Positions 18,265 through 26,926 of a stretch of DNA of 64,000 bases are shown piece by piece (the first letter of the stretch is position 1; every line of letters begins with the position of its first letter). The notes below the pieces were generated by a model. It made no database searches. It saw nothing but the letters and a program-made list of their open reading frames with translations, and was not told the DNA's origin. The translations under genes were made by a program, and so were the position numbers. The stretch comes from Paenibacillus cellulosilyticus (GTDB taxonomy: Bacteria > Bacillota > Bacilli > Paenibacillales > Paenibacillaceae): contig NZ_QGTQ01000028.1 in NCBI RefSeq assembly GCF_003182255.1, forward strand, positions 17,914 through 81,913, written 5' to 3'.

Positions 18265-20495
18265 GGGATCGCTTCCTTCCAGACCTTCTCCAGTTGTTCA
18301 ACCGGCGCGTTAACGCCTTGGTTGCCGTTCACTTGAATGTTCAGCGTTGCTGCTGCCGTTACCGTACCGATTGCTGCGTTCACTACGCCGCGCTCGTTAA
18401 GAAGTGCTTGAAGCTCAGCTGCTTTGTCAGCCTTCGCCGTGAGAAGAATACGCGATTGCGATTCGCTGAACAGTGCATGGTCAGCGCGAAGCTCCGTTGC
18501 TACGTTAACGCTAGCGCCGAGGCCCGTACCGAAGCACGATTCTGCTACTGCTACTGCCAGACCGCCCTCGGACAGGTCATGTGCCGAAGCGACGAGGCCG
18601 GCGCGGATTGCTTCGAGCACCGCGTTCTGCGTGCGCTTCTCGACTGCGAGGTCGATTTGCGGCGGACGGCCTTCTGTTTTGCCTTGCAGGACGTATTGCA
18701 GCTCGCTGCCGCCCATCTCCGCTTTCGTGTCGCCGAGGAGGACGATAACGTCGCCTTCGGATTTGAACGATTGCGTCGTAATATGATCAATGTCGTGCAC
18801 GAGACCAACCATGCCGATAACCGGCGTTGGGTAGATCGCGCCTTTTGCATTCTCGTTGTACAGGGAGACGTTACCGCCGATAACCGGCGTTTCGAGCGTT
18901 ACGCAAGCTTCGCTCATGCCGTCTGCCGCTTTCTCGATTTGCCAGAACACTTCAGGCTTCTCAGGGGAACCGAAGTTCAGGTTGTCCGTAACGGCGAGCG
19001 GCTCAGCACCGGAGCAAACGATGTTGCGGGATGCTTCAGCTACTGCGATACGTCCGCCTACTTCTGGATCGAGGTATACATAACGACCGTTGCAGTCCGT
19101 CGTCATCGCGAGCGCTTTGCGCGTGCCGCGAATCGTTACAACTGCTGCGTCAGAACCTGGCTGAACAGCCGTGCTCGTGCGTACCATGTAGTCGTATTGG
19201 TTGTAAACCCACTCTTTGCTTGCTACCGTCGGCGATCCGAGCACTTGCTTCAGCGCGCCCGTCAGATCCGTTACTTCTGGGTAAGCCGTCGTATCGATCT
19301 TCGCGTTCGCTGCATAGTATGCAGGCTCTTGGGACGGTTTGTTATATACCGGGCACTCGTCAACGAGCGCTTTAACTGGCATGTCGGCTACTTGCTCGCC
19401 TTTGTGGAACAGGCGGAGACGACCGTCGTCCGTTACTTTGCCGACTTTGGCACAGATAACGCCCCAACGCTCGAAAATCTCCATTGCTTGCGCTTCGTTC
19501 TCCGGCGTAACAACGAACAGCATGCGTTCTTGTGACTCGGAGAGCATCATTTCGTAAGGCGTCATGTCCTTCTCGCGCTGCGGCACGTTGTCAAGATACA
19601 GCTCAAGGCCGTTGCCTGCCTTGGATGCCATCTCGGAGCTGGAGCATGTCAGACCTGCTGCGCCCATGTCTTGGATACCAAGAACGATACCGGAGTTGAT
19701 CAGCTCGAGCGTTGCTTCCATAACGAGCTTCTCCATGAACGGGTCGCCTACTTGTACCGCTGTTTTCTTCTCTTCGGATTCTTCCGACAGCTCAACGGAT
19801 GCGAACGTTGCACCGTGAATACCGTCGCGGCCCGTTGCCGGACCCACGTAGAATACCGGGTTGCCAACGCCTTTTGCTACACCGCGTTGGATTTTATCGT
19901 GATCGATGAGGCCCACGCACATTGCGTTAACGAGCGGGTTGCCTTCGTAGCTTTCGTCGAACATCACTTCGCCGCCAACCGTCGGAATACCGATACAGTT
20001 GCCGTAGCCAGCGATGCCGCTGACGACGTTCTCGAACAAATATTTAACGCGATCATTCTCGAGACGACCGAAACGGAGGCTGTTAAGCGACGCGATCGGA
20101 CGAGCGCCCATGGAGAAAATGTCGCGGATAATGCCGCCTACGCCCGTTGCCGCGCCTTGGTAAGGCTCGACTGCCGACGGGTGGTTATGCGATTCGATTT
20201 TGAATACAACCGCTTGGTTGTCGCCGATGTCCACGATGCCGGCGCCTTCGCCCGGACCCATCAGAACTTTCGGTCCCGTGATCGGGAACTTCTTCAGAAT
20301 CGGCTTGGAGTTCTTGTACGCGCAGTGTTCCGACCACATAACGCTGAATACGCCGATTTCCGTATAGTTAGGCAGGCGGCCCAAGAATCCGCAAATAAGC
20401 TCGAATTCATAGTCGCTCACACCGAATTGCTGATAAATCTTTTGATCAACGATCTGTTGTGCTGTTGGCTCCTTAGCCGTTAACTGCTGCGCCAT
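18249..20495 (-). CDS. purL: Phosphoribosylformylglycinamidine synthase, large subunit
   Basis: Synthetase subunit of the PurLSQ complex: FGAR + glutamine-derived ammonia + ATP gives FGAM. 748 residues, the small Bacillus-type PurL. Motifs: [39 protein letters not shown] and [16 protein letters not shown](C). The start [10 protein letters not shown] has GGAGGG 6 nt upstream and was preferred over an ATG 18 nt earlier. It overlaps the end of purQ by 23 nt. PurS and PurQ, the other subunits, are directly upstream. Confidence 0.95.
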   Translation of the reverse strand: MAQQLTAKEPTAQQIVDQKIYQQFGVSDYEFELICGFLGRLPNYTEIGVFSVMWSEHCAYKNSKPILKKFPITGPKVLMGPGEGAGIVDIGDNQAVVFKIESHNHPSAVEPYQGAATGVGGIIRDIFSMGARPIASLNSLRFGRLENDRVKYLFENVVSGIAGYGNCIGIPTVGGEVMFDESYEGNPLVNAMCVGLIDHDKIQRGVAKGVGNPVFYVGPATGRDGIHGATFASVELSEESEEKKTAVQVGDPFMEKLVMEATLELINSGIVLGIQDMGAAGLTCSSSEMASKAGNGLELYLDNVPQREKDMTPYEMMLSESQERMLFVVTPENEAQAMEIFERWGVICAKVGKVTDDGRLRLFHKGEQVADMPVKALVDECPVYNKPSQEPAYYAANAKIDTTAYPEVTDLTGALKQVLGSPTVASKEWVYNQYDYMVRTSTAVQPGSDAAVVTIRGTRKALAMTTDCNGRYVYLDPEVGGRIAVAEASRNIVCSGAEPLAVTDNLNFGSPEKPEVFWQIEKAADGMSEACVTLETPVIGGNVSLYNENAKGAIYPTPVIGMVGLVHDIDHITTQSFKSEGDVIVLLGDTKAEMGGSELQYVLQGKTEGRPPQIDLAVEKRTQNAVLEAIRAGLVASAHDLSEGGLAVAVAESCFGTGLGASVNVATELRADHALFSESQSRILLTAKADKAAELQALLNERGVVNAAIGTVTAAATLNIQVNGNQGVNAPVEQLEKVWKEAIPCLMK

Positions 20496-21168
20496 GTTGT
20501 TCCCTCCATGCATTCAAAATCGACGTGAACATCCGTTTGCCGTCTGCCGAACCAAGAATTTCATCAATCGCACGCTCTGGATGCGGCATCATGCCAACTA
20601 CGTTGCCGCGTTCGTTGCTAATGCCTGCGATGTCGTCAATCGAACCGTTCGGGTTGGCGCCCGCTTTGTAACGGAAGACGATCTGGTTGTTCGATTGAAG
20701 CTTCGCCAGCGTCTCGTCGTCGCAGTAGTAGTTGCCTTCGCCGTGCGCGATCGGAATGTCGATGATCTCGCCTTCGTTGTATTGGTTCGTGAATGCCGTG
20801 TTGTTGTTCACAACTTCGAGCAGCGCGCTGTGGCAGCGGAACTTCAGGTTCTCGTTGCGGCGCAGTACGCCTGGCAGGAGGCCAGCTTCGGTAAGAATTT
20901 GGAATCCGTTGCAAATGCCGAGTACGAATTTGCCTTGCTCAGCAGCTTTGATAACTTCATTCATAACAGGAGCGAAACGAGCGATTGCGCCGCAGCGCAG
21001 GTAGTCGCCGTAGGAGAAGCCGCCTGGTACGAGAATCGCATCATAGCCGGACAAGTCCGTCGCTGTGTGCCATACGAAGTCGACCTTTTGACCGACTGTA
21101 TCTTCTACTGCTTTGTAGCAGTCGATGTCGCAGTTGGAGCCCGGAAATACGAGTACCGCAAATTTCAC
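20473..21168 (-). CDS. purQ: Phosphoribosylformylglycinamidine synthase, glutaminase subunit
   Basis: Class I glutamine amidotransferase that feeds ammonia to PurL. 231 residues. [14 protein letters not shown] at the start; nucleophile Cys in [17 protein letters not shown]; catalytic His-Glu in MPHPERAID. Three bases separate it from purS, and its 3' end overlaps purL. Confidence 0.96.
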   Translation of the reverse strand: MKFAVLVFPGSNCDIDCYKAVEDTVGQKVDFVWHTATDLSGYDAILVPGGFSYGDYLRCGAIARFAPVMNEVIKAAEQGKFVLGICNGFQILTEAGLLPGVLRRNENLKFRCHSALLEVVNNNTAFTNQYNEGEIIDIPIAHGEGNYYCDDETLAKLQSNNQIVFRYKAGANPNGSIDDIAGISNERGNVVGMMPHPERAIDEILGSADGKRMFTSILNAWREQHGAAVNG

Positions 21169-21171
21169 GTC

Positions 21172-21414
21172 TTAGCCCTCCAGTTCAACACGATAGTCTT
21201 CAACAACAACGTTAGCCAGCAGCTTCTCGCACATTGCCTTCACGCGTGCTTCCGCTTCCGCTTTATCGTTCGTGTCCAGTTCAAGCTCGAGGTATTTACC
21301 GATACGTACGCTGCCTACTTCTGCGAAGCCCATTGTATGGAGTGCGCCTTGAACCGCCGTTCCTTGCGGGTCCAATACGTTTTCTTTAATCGTCACGTAA
21401 ACCTTTGCTTTCAT
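21172..21414 (-). CDS. purS: Phosphoribosylformylglycinamidine synthase, PurS subunit
   Basis: 80-residue structural subunit that bridges PurQ and PurL. It has the ferredoxin-like pattern KVYVTIKENVLDPQGTAVQGAL, then GFAEVGSVRIGKYLELEL, typical of PurS. Gene order C-S-Q-L-F is that of Bacillus. Confidence 0.95.
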   Translation of the reverse strand: MKAKVYVTIKENVLDPQGTAVQGALHTMGFAEVGSVRIGKYLELELDTNDKAEAEARVKAMCEKLLANVVVEDYRVELEG

Positions 21415-21496
21415 GTGGAAATTCCTCCTAAAGGAATGGATTAGTTGATCTATCGTATCGGCAGAACAAGCTGCTGCTGCCGTGTATGCTCCTGTA

Positions 21497-22390
21497 TTAA
21501 CGCAATTCCGTGCCCGTCAAACGACGATAAATATCGCGGTAACGGCGCGTCGTTTCTTCAACGACAGATGCCGGAAGCGGATCTGGCTTGCTGTTCTTGT
21601 CCCAATCGGAGTTCAAGAGATAAGTCCGTACCGGCTCCTTATCCATGCTGTCGATCTCGATGCCAAGCTCATACTTGTCCGTCGCCCAGAAGCGCGAAGA
21701 ATCCGGTGTGAAGATCTCGTCGATCAAAATGACTTTGCCATCGATAATGCCGAATTCGAATTTGCAGTCAGCGAGTACGATGCCGCGCTCTGCGCAATAG
21801 CTGTGAGCGAACTCATACAGCTTGATGCTGCGATCGCGAAGCTCTGACGCGATTTCCTTGCCAACAAGCTCTTCCATGCGCTCGAACGGGATGTCCTCGT
21901 CGTGGCCCACGTCGTTTTTCGCTGCCGGTGTGAAAATCGGTTGTTGGAAACGCTCGTTTTTGCGAAGGCCCTCTGGCAGCTCGATACCGTTAATGGCTTG
22001 GTTCTGCTGGTATTGTCTCCAGCCGCCGCCGGTGATATAGCCGCGAACGACACACTCGATGTCGATGCGCTCCGCTTTCTTCGTTACCATAATGCGATTG
22101 CGAAGCAGCTCAGGCTCGGTAATGACGTCGCCAAGCTTGTTAACGTCCGTGTGGACAACATGGTTCGGCTGCATCGCTGCCGTTTGCTCGAACCAGAATG
22201 CCGACAGACTGTTGAGCACGTTGCCTTTGTCCGGTACAGCTGGGTCCAGCACGTAGTCAAACGCGCTGATGCGGTCCGTTACGACGATCAGGAAATGCTC
22301 GCCGAGATCGTACAGCTCGCGTACTTTGCCTTTGTACACCAGCGGTGCTTTTACATAATCGACTGCTGTTGAGATTGCTTGGGAAGCCAC
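21497..22390 (-). CDS. purC: SAICAR synthase
   Basis: Joins aspartate to CAIR using ATP. 297 residues, longer than the roughly 240-residue Bacillus enzyme and similar to the longer bacterial/fungal form (VTDRISAFDYVLDPAVPDKGNVLNSLS..). Family motifs: YKGKVRELYDLG, VVRGYITGGGW, LADCKFEFGI and DEIFTPDSSRFW. GTG start behind GGGAG (spacing about 11 nt). The 625-bp gap upstream, before purB, is filled with repeats. Confidence 0.94.
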   Translation of the reverse strand: MASQAISTAVDYVKAPLVYKGKVRELYDLGEHFLIVVTDRISAFDYVLDPAVPDKGNVLNSLSAFWFEQTAAMQPNHVVHTDVNKLGDVITEPELLRNRIMVTKKAERIDIECVVRGYITGGGWRQYQQNQAINGIELPEGLRKNERFQQPIFTPAAKNDVGHDEDIPFERMEELVGKEIASELRDRSIKLYEFAHSYCAERGIVLADCKFEFGIIDGKVILIDEIFTPDSSRFWATDKYELGIEIDSMDKEPVRTYLLNSDWDKNSKPDPLPASVVEETTRRYRDIYRRLTGTELR

Positions 22391-22420
22391 TTGAGACTCA
22401 TCTCCCTAATTTACCCCAAA

Positions 22421-22530
22421 CCCCACGGGGCTTCTTTTTCTACCCACCCAAACCCTCGGGCTTCTACCCACCCAAACCCTCCCTGCAAGGGAGGGCCCCA
22501 GAGGATCCATCCTCTGGACTCCTGAACGGG
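22421..22530 (+). repeat. Interspersed intergenic repeat element, copy 3
   Basis: Contains CACGGGGCTTC, two TCTACCCACCCAAACCCTC units, the palindrome CCTCCCTGCAAGGGAGG and a CCAGAGGATCCATCCTCTGG hairpin. These are the same modules as at 10460 and 10892. It lies inside the pur operon between purB and purC. Confidence 0.7.
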
Positions 22531-22730
22531 CTGGTCTTGCTGTTGTGGAGCGTGTCCTCGCTTTCCGTCCCTGGCGGGACCCGCTCGCATGCGAATGTAT
22601 CTAAATTCGGTAACACGTGTGCTTCATTCGTTCGGCGCGCTCTTAGTGCTCCGTGCTGGCAGCCGCTTGTCGTCCCTTGCGGGACACGCTTTTGGCTAGT
22701 GCGTACCTTGTGGGCTACGCGCTAGCGAGA

Positions 22731-23012
22731 CATCCCTGTGGGATGCGCTGCGCTTCGCAAGTTCAAGTGCGAAGAGCGAAGGGCCAAGAGCTAAGAACTT
22801 AAGAGCGGAGCTTCGCACTAGCGGTCATCCCTGTGGGATGCGCTGCGCTTCGCAAGTTCAAGTGCGAAGAGCGAAGGGCCAAGAGCTAAGAACTTAAGAG
22901 CGGAGCTTCGCACTAGCGGTCATCCCTGCGGGATGCGCTGCGCTTCGCAAGTTCAAGTGCGAAGAGCGTGCTCCGCACTAGCGGTCGTCCCTGTGGGACG
23001 CGCTGCGCTTCG
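22731..23012. repeat. Direct repeats of a 95-bp unit between purB and purC
   Basis: Unit starts CATCCCTGTGGGATGCGCTG; copies begin at 22731, 22826 and 22921. The third has a 30-bp internal deletion and a fourth partial copy begins at 22986. Each begins with a CATCCC/GGGATG hairpin and contains GTGCGAAG/CTTCGCAC inverted repeats. The array ends 3 bp before the purB stop. No ORF of note in 22391-23015. Related CCC(T)nGGG hairpins occur at 22565-22700. Confidence 0.88.
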
Positions 23013-23015
23013 CGC

Positions 23016-24311
23016 TTAGTTAAGGCCCAGACGCGTGAAGATCGTGTGCACGTGCTTGAGGTGCCATGCTGGGTTGAATGCATCTTCGATCTCTTCAGCC
23101 GACAGCACGTTCGTGATCTCAGGCGTTTCTGCGATAAGGTCGCGGAACTGGCGTTGTGTTTCCCAAGCTTGCATCGCGCGTGGTTGAACCGTGTCGTACG
23201 CTTGCTCGCGGCTGAAGCCTTTGTCGATCAGCTTCGTCATGATGCGGCCGGAGAATGGTACGCCGTACGTCGACATCATGTTGCGCTTCATGTTCTCTGG
23301 GAACACCGTCAGGTTGGCGATGATGTTGCCTAGGCGGTTCAGCATGTAGTTCAGCAGCATCGTTGCGTCCGGCAGGATGATGCGCTCAACCGACGAGTGG
23401 CTGATGTCGCGCTCATGCCAGAGCGGAACGTTCTCGTATGCCGAAACCATGTGGCCGCGGATTACGCGAGCAAGACCGGAGATGTTCTCGCAGCCGATCG
23501 GGTTGCGTTTGTGCGGCATTGCGGACGAGCCTTTTTGACCTTTTGCGAATGGCTCTTCCACTTCACGGAATTCGCTCTTTTGCAGCGCGCGGATTTCCGT
23601 AGCGAATTTGTCGAGCGACGTAGCCACGAGCGCGAGCGTCGCCATGTATTCAGCGTGACGGTCGCGTTGGAGCGTTTGCGTCGAGATCGGAGCCGGGCTC
23701 GTGCCAAGCTTCTTGCAGACGAACTCTTCTACGAACGGATCGATGTTTGCGTACGTACCGACTGCACCGGAAATTTTACCGAATTGAACGCCGTCTGCAG
23801 CACGGTTGAAGCGCTCCAGGTTCCGTTTCATTTCTTCATACCAGAGGGCAAGCTTCAGACCAAACGTCGTTGGCTCTGCGTGTACGCCGTGCGTACGGCC
23901 CATCATTGGCGTGTCTTTGTATTTCACTGCTTGTCCGCGAAGGATTTCGACGAAGCGCTCGATGTCAGCGCGAAGAATTTCGTTCGCTTGGCGAAGCAGG
24001 TAGCCGTTCGCTGTATCTACAACGTCAGTCGACGTCAGGCCGTAGTGAACCCATTTGCGCTCTGGGCCTACCGTTTCGGATACGGCGCGCGTGAACGCGA
24101 TAACGTCATGGCGCGTTTCAAGCTCGATTTCGTTAATGCGATCAATGCTGAACGATGCGTTCGCGCGAAGCGCTTCTACGTCCTCGCGTGGAATAACGCC
24201 GAGTTCTACCCAAGCTTCGCATGCGCAAAGCTCAACTTCGAGCCACGCCTTGAATTTATTCTCTTCGGTCCAAATTGCTCTCATTTCGGGTCTGCTGTAA
24301 CGCTCCAACAT
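23016..24311 (-). CDS. purB: Adenylosuccinate lyase
   Basis: Two reactions: SAICAR to AICAR, and adenylosuccinate to AMP, each releasing fumarate. 431 residues. Starts [20 protein letters not shown] as in Bacillus PurB. The fumarase/aspartase signature [17 protein letters not shown] is intact, with the catalytic Ser in the flexible loop; [11 protein letters not shown] and [16 protein letters not shown] are also present. Seven bases separate it from purK. Confidence 0.96.
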   Translation of the reverse strand: MLERYSRPEMRAIWTEENKFKAWLEVELCACEAWVELGVIPREDVEALRANASFSIDRINEIELETRHDVIAFTRAVSETVGPERKWVHYGLTSTDVVDTANGYLLRQANEILRADIERFVEILRGQAVKYKDTPMMGRTHGVHAEPTTFGLKLALWYEEMKRNLERFNRAADGVQFGKISGAVGTYANIDPFVEEFVCKKLGTSPAPISTQTLQRDRHAEYMATLALVATSLDKFATEIRALQKSEFREVEEPFAKGQKGSSAMPHKRNPIGCENISGLARVIRGHMVSAYENVPLWHERDISHSSVERIILPDATMLLNYMLNRLGNIIANLTVFPENMKRNMMSTYGVPFSGRIMTKLIDKGFSREQAYDTVQPRAMQAWETQRQFRDLIAETPEITNVLSAEEIEDAFNPAWHLKHVHTIFTRLGLN

Positions 24312-24318
24312 CGTACCT

Positions 24319-25482
24319 TCACACCTTCCAAATTGTTGTTTCTTCTATATATTGCAGCGCCTTGTCCGTGCTTTCGGCCAAAACGTTGACATGCCCCATC
24401 TTACGCTTGTGAACGGCGTCCTTCTTGCCATACAGATGAACCTTCGGTGCTGCGCCATGGCGTGCAGCCGCTTCATCCGGCTTCGCCATCCGCTCCAGCA
24501 GCGGCTCAACATGCTGTCCAAGCACGTTGACCATAACAACTGGCGTAAGCAGCGACGTATCGCCCAGCGGCAACCCGCAAATCGCGCGTACATGCTGTTC
24601 GAACTGCGACGTCCGGCAAGCTTCCATTGTGTAGTGTCCGCTGTTATGCGGTCGCGGAGCCAGTTCGTTCACGTACAAGCCATCCTTCTCCGACCAGAAC
24701 AACTCGACTGCGATCAACCCTGCAACGCCAAGTCCTTCTGCGATGCGTGCGGCAAGCTGCTCCGCTTCGCGCTGGATGTCTTCAGGTATACGTGCCGGAA
24801 CGATCGATAGGTGCAAAATGTTCTCGACGTGAATATTTTCCGCCGCCGGGAACGTCTTAATCTCGCCTGTCGTGCTCCGCGCAGCAATGACGGACAGCTC
24901 CTTGTCGAACTTGATGAACTGTTCGAGCACGAGCTCGGTGCCCGCCTTCGCCAGCGTCTCGTATGCCTCGACGATCTCGCTATCGTTCTTAATGACCCAT
25001 TGGCCTTTGCCGTCGTAGCCGCCAGTAGCTGTCTTCAGTACGCATGGCGTTCCGAATGCCGCTACCGCTTCACGAAGCTCATCTGCGCTGCGGATCTCGC
25101 GGTAAGGCGCTACTCGAACGCCAGAAGCTTCGATAGCACGCTTCTCGCGGAGACGATGCTGCGTCGTATACAGCAGCTCGCTGCCCTGCGGTACATAAGA
25201 CTCGTCCATCAGCATCGCTGCGACACCTGCATCGACGTTCTCGAACTCATACGTGATAACGTCTGAGCGGCGCGCTAGCTCACGAGCTGCTTCGCGGTCA
25301 TTGTAAGCCGCGACAATCTGATCCGCTACTTGACCACAAGGCGCGTCTTCCGTTGGGTCAAGGGCGATGAACCGATAGCCCATGTTGCTGCCGGCAATGG
25401 CCATCATGCGGCCGAGCTGACCGCCGCCTAGAATACCGATCGTGCTGCCCGGCAGCAGCGGCGTTGATTTACGTTCAAGCAC
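24319..25482 (-). CDS. purK: N5-carboxyaminoimidazole ribonucleotide synthetase
   Basis: Carboxylates AIR to N5-CAIR with ATP and bicarbonate. 387 residues. [19 protein letters not shown] opens the preATP-grasp domain. ATP-grasp motifs include [36 protein letters not shown] and [13 protein letters not shown]. It acts directly before PurE, encoded 46 bp upstream. Confidence 0.95.
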   Translation of the reverse strand: MLERKSTPLLPGSTIGILGGGQLGRMMAIAGSNMGYRFIALDPTEDAPCGQVADQIVAAYNDREAARELARRSDVITYEFENVDAGVAAMLMDESYVPQGSELLYTTQHRLREKRAIEASGVRVAPYREIRSADELREAVAAFGTPCVLKTATGGYDGKGQWVIKNDSEIVEAYETLAKAGTELVLEQFIKFDKELSVIAARSTTGEIKTFPAAENIHVENILHLSIVPARIPEDIQREAEQLAARIAEGLGVAGLIAVELFWSEKDGLYVNELAPRPHNSGHYTMEACRTSQFEQHVRAICGLPLGDTSLLTPVVMVNVLGQHVEPLLERMAKPDEAAARHGAAPKVHLYGKKDAVHKRKMGHVNVLAESTDKALQYIEETTIWKV

Positions 25483-25528
25483 TGCTTGCGCCCCCTTGTC
25501 TTCTCGAAATATAAGACTTTATTTTCGC

Positions 25529-26014
25529 TTACAGTGTTTCGCTGCTCGCCAGTACCTCTTGCTTGATCCGTTCGCGGCGCGCTTCCACGCGCGCTTGAAG
25601 CGCTGGGTCGAATGCACCAAGCATCTGAGCAGCAAGCAGACCTGCGTTCGTTCCGCCCGCATTGCCGATTGCTACCGTCGCGACCGGAATGCCGCCCGGC
25701 ATCTGAACAATCGACAGAAGCGAATCCAGCCCGCTCAAGTTCGATGACTTGACGGGCACCCCGATAACAGGCAGCGAAGTCTTAGCAGCAACCATACCCG
25801 GCAAATGGGCAGCGCCGCCTGCACCCGCAATAATGACCTTCAAGCCGCGCTCTACGGCGCTTTCCGCATATTCGAACATGAGATCTGGCGTCCGATGGGC
25901 GGACACAACCTTCTTCTCATATTCGATGCCAAGCTCTTCGAGCACGTCGCAAGCCAATTTCATCGTATCCCAATCCGACTTGCTGCCCATAATGACGCCA
26001 ACTACTGCGGACAT
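25529..26014 (-). CDS. purE: N5-carboxyaminoimidazole ribonucleotide mutase
   Basis: Converts N5-CAIR to CAIR. 161 residues, class I PurE. Motifs [30 protein letters not shown] (catalytic His), [15 protein letters not shown] and [13 protein letters not shown]. First gene of the pur operon, behind a leader of about 650 nt that holds a guanine riboswitch. Confidence 0.96.
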   Translation of the reverse strand: MSAVVGVIMGSKSDWDTMKLACDVLEELGIEYEKKVVSAHRTPDLMFEYAESAVERGLKVIIAGAGGAAHLPGMVAAKTSLPVIGVPVKSSNLSGLDSLLSIVQMPGGIPVATVAIGNAGGTNAGLLAAQMLGAFDPALQARVEARRERIKQEVLASSETL

Positions 26015-26278
26015 GAATCATAACCACCTTTTATATGAAAATGTCGTCCAAACAGATCCCAATAAATATAAGCTCACCTATAAGCCAGAAACTTATAAAG
26101 GTTGTTGAAAAAGACCGCTTTTGATCACGAAGCCGTACAAGAAGCGTATTTGACATCGAATCCTGAATGAAACAGAGACTTCCGGTTCTCACGCAGGACA
26201 TCATTCCCCGCTTCCTTCAGCCTTCTCGGTGCTGACCGATCTTTTTGAACACGCACTTATAGGGCCTTATATCTAAAC

Positions 26279-26314
26279 AAAAAAAATCCTAAAAGCACTA
26301 ACCCAATATTAGGA
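26279..26314 (-). terminator. Leader terminator upstream of purE (riboswitch expression platform)
   Basis: Minus strand TCCTAA, 16-nt loop, TTAGGA, then eight T. It lies about 130 bp downstream of the guanine aptamer and 265 bp before purE, where premature termination is expected at high guanine. Other hairpins (AGCTGCTTC/GAAGCAGCT at 26402-26425; GTCGTC/GACGAC) lie between aptamer and terminator. Confidence 0.75.
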
Positions 26315-26446
26315 AGGCTTCAGGACTTAAGAGCGGCCGCGGGAGAATTCGAGCTGAACGATCAGCTTAAGTCGTCGCAGCTTCGCAATGACGACAGTCG
26401 AAAGCTGCTTCCATAAAGAAGCAGCTCTTATTCATCCCGCCATCCG

Positions 26447-26513
26447 CTCGTAGTCCGGTAATTTAAGGTTTCCGGGTAGATACGCTCGAGCCCTATTCTC
26501 GAGTATATACGAA
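26447..26513 (-). promoter_or_regulatory. Guanine riboswitch aptamer controlling the pur operon
   Basis: 67 nt with the purine-riboswitch architecture. P1 is UUCGUA/UACGAG. P2 is CUCGAG/CUCGAG closing the loop AAUAGGG. J2/3 contains UAUCUACC. P3 is CCGG/CCGG enclosing AAACCUUAAAUUA. J3/1 is GGACUACG, with C at the specificity position (C74 of xpt), which predicts guanine/hypoxanthine rather than adenine. Guanine binding should favour the downstream terminator and lower purine synthesis, as in Bacillus subtilis. Confidence 0.92.
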
Positions 26514-26517
26514 CCGA

Positions 26518-26660
26518 TGAGAAAACCTCTATCGATGCCATTCAGAGATGAACGACCGCGATTAGAGGTAGGTTTTATCGCCAATAGGAAGGTTGACCTC
26601 ACTTTCATGCAGTAGTGAACTACACTTTCCTATGTGGTTACATATGCGCGAAATCGACAT
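26518..26660 (-). ncRNA. Structured RNA element, copy B (purE leader, abutting the riboswitch)
   Basis: Sister of 12332-12466. Helix 1: CCA-C-ATAGGAA (26627-26637) with TTCCTAT-TGG (26581-26590). Helix 2: AAAACCT (26570-26576) with AGGTTTT (26522-26528). The stretch TTGGCGATAAAACCTAC is identical in both copies. It starts about 10 nt after the predicted transcription start and ends 4 nt before the guanine aptamer, so the mRNA 5' end is this element plus the aptamer. I do not recognise the class. Confidence 0.6.
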
Positions 26661-26676
26661 TCCGCGCGCCTTCTAT

Positions 26677-26705
26677 AGTGTAACAATCATGCCCAAGGTT
26701 GTCAA
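26677..26705 (-). promoter_or_regulatory. Sigma-A promoter of the pur operon
   Basis: Minus strand TTGACA (26700-26705), 17-bp spacer, TACACT (26677-26682): consensus -35 and near-consensus -10. Start predicted near 26670. Confidence 0.8.
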
Positions 26706-26711
26706 CGACAA

Positions 26712-26754
26712 AAGACGAACATTCGACCGATTTTATTAACTTATAGTTCGCTTT
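26712..26754. promoter_or_regulatory. Probable PurR operator (paired PurBoxes)
   Basis: Inverted CGAAC cores (CGAAC at 26716-26720, GTTCG at 26746-26750) in A/T-rich flanks, 25 bp apart core to core. This fits two 14-bp Bacillus PurBoxes separated by about 17 bp. They lie just upstream of the pur -35. Confidence 0.55.
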
Positions 26755-26926
26755 TAGCGCATATTTGAACATTTCTAATTTTGCGTCGTATCCTTTGCCG
26801 ATTTTTCACCTATTTTGACAAACGTGCCACCTGTCGGCAGCCCCCTACATATACATGAATAATCGTCTGAAGGAGCGATTATCTATGTACTAGCGAAAGC
26901 CAATATTCCTATCAACGGAGGTTCCC

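Noticed and set aside
26885..26893. ATG-TAC-TAG mini-ORF behind GAAGGAG, upstream of the giant repeat gene
   Set aside because: Two codons cannot be supported as a gene. It might be a regulatory start-stop, but nothing else supports that.
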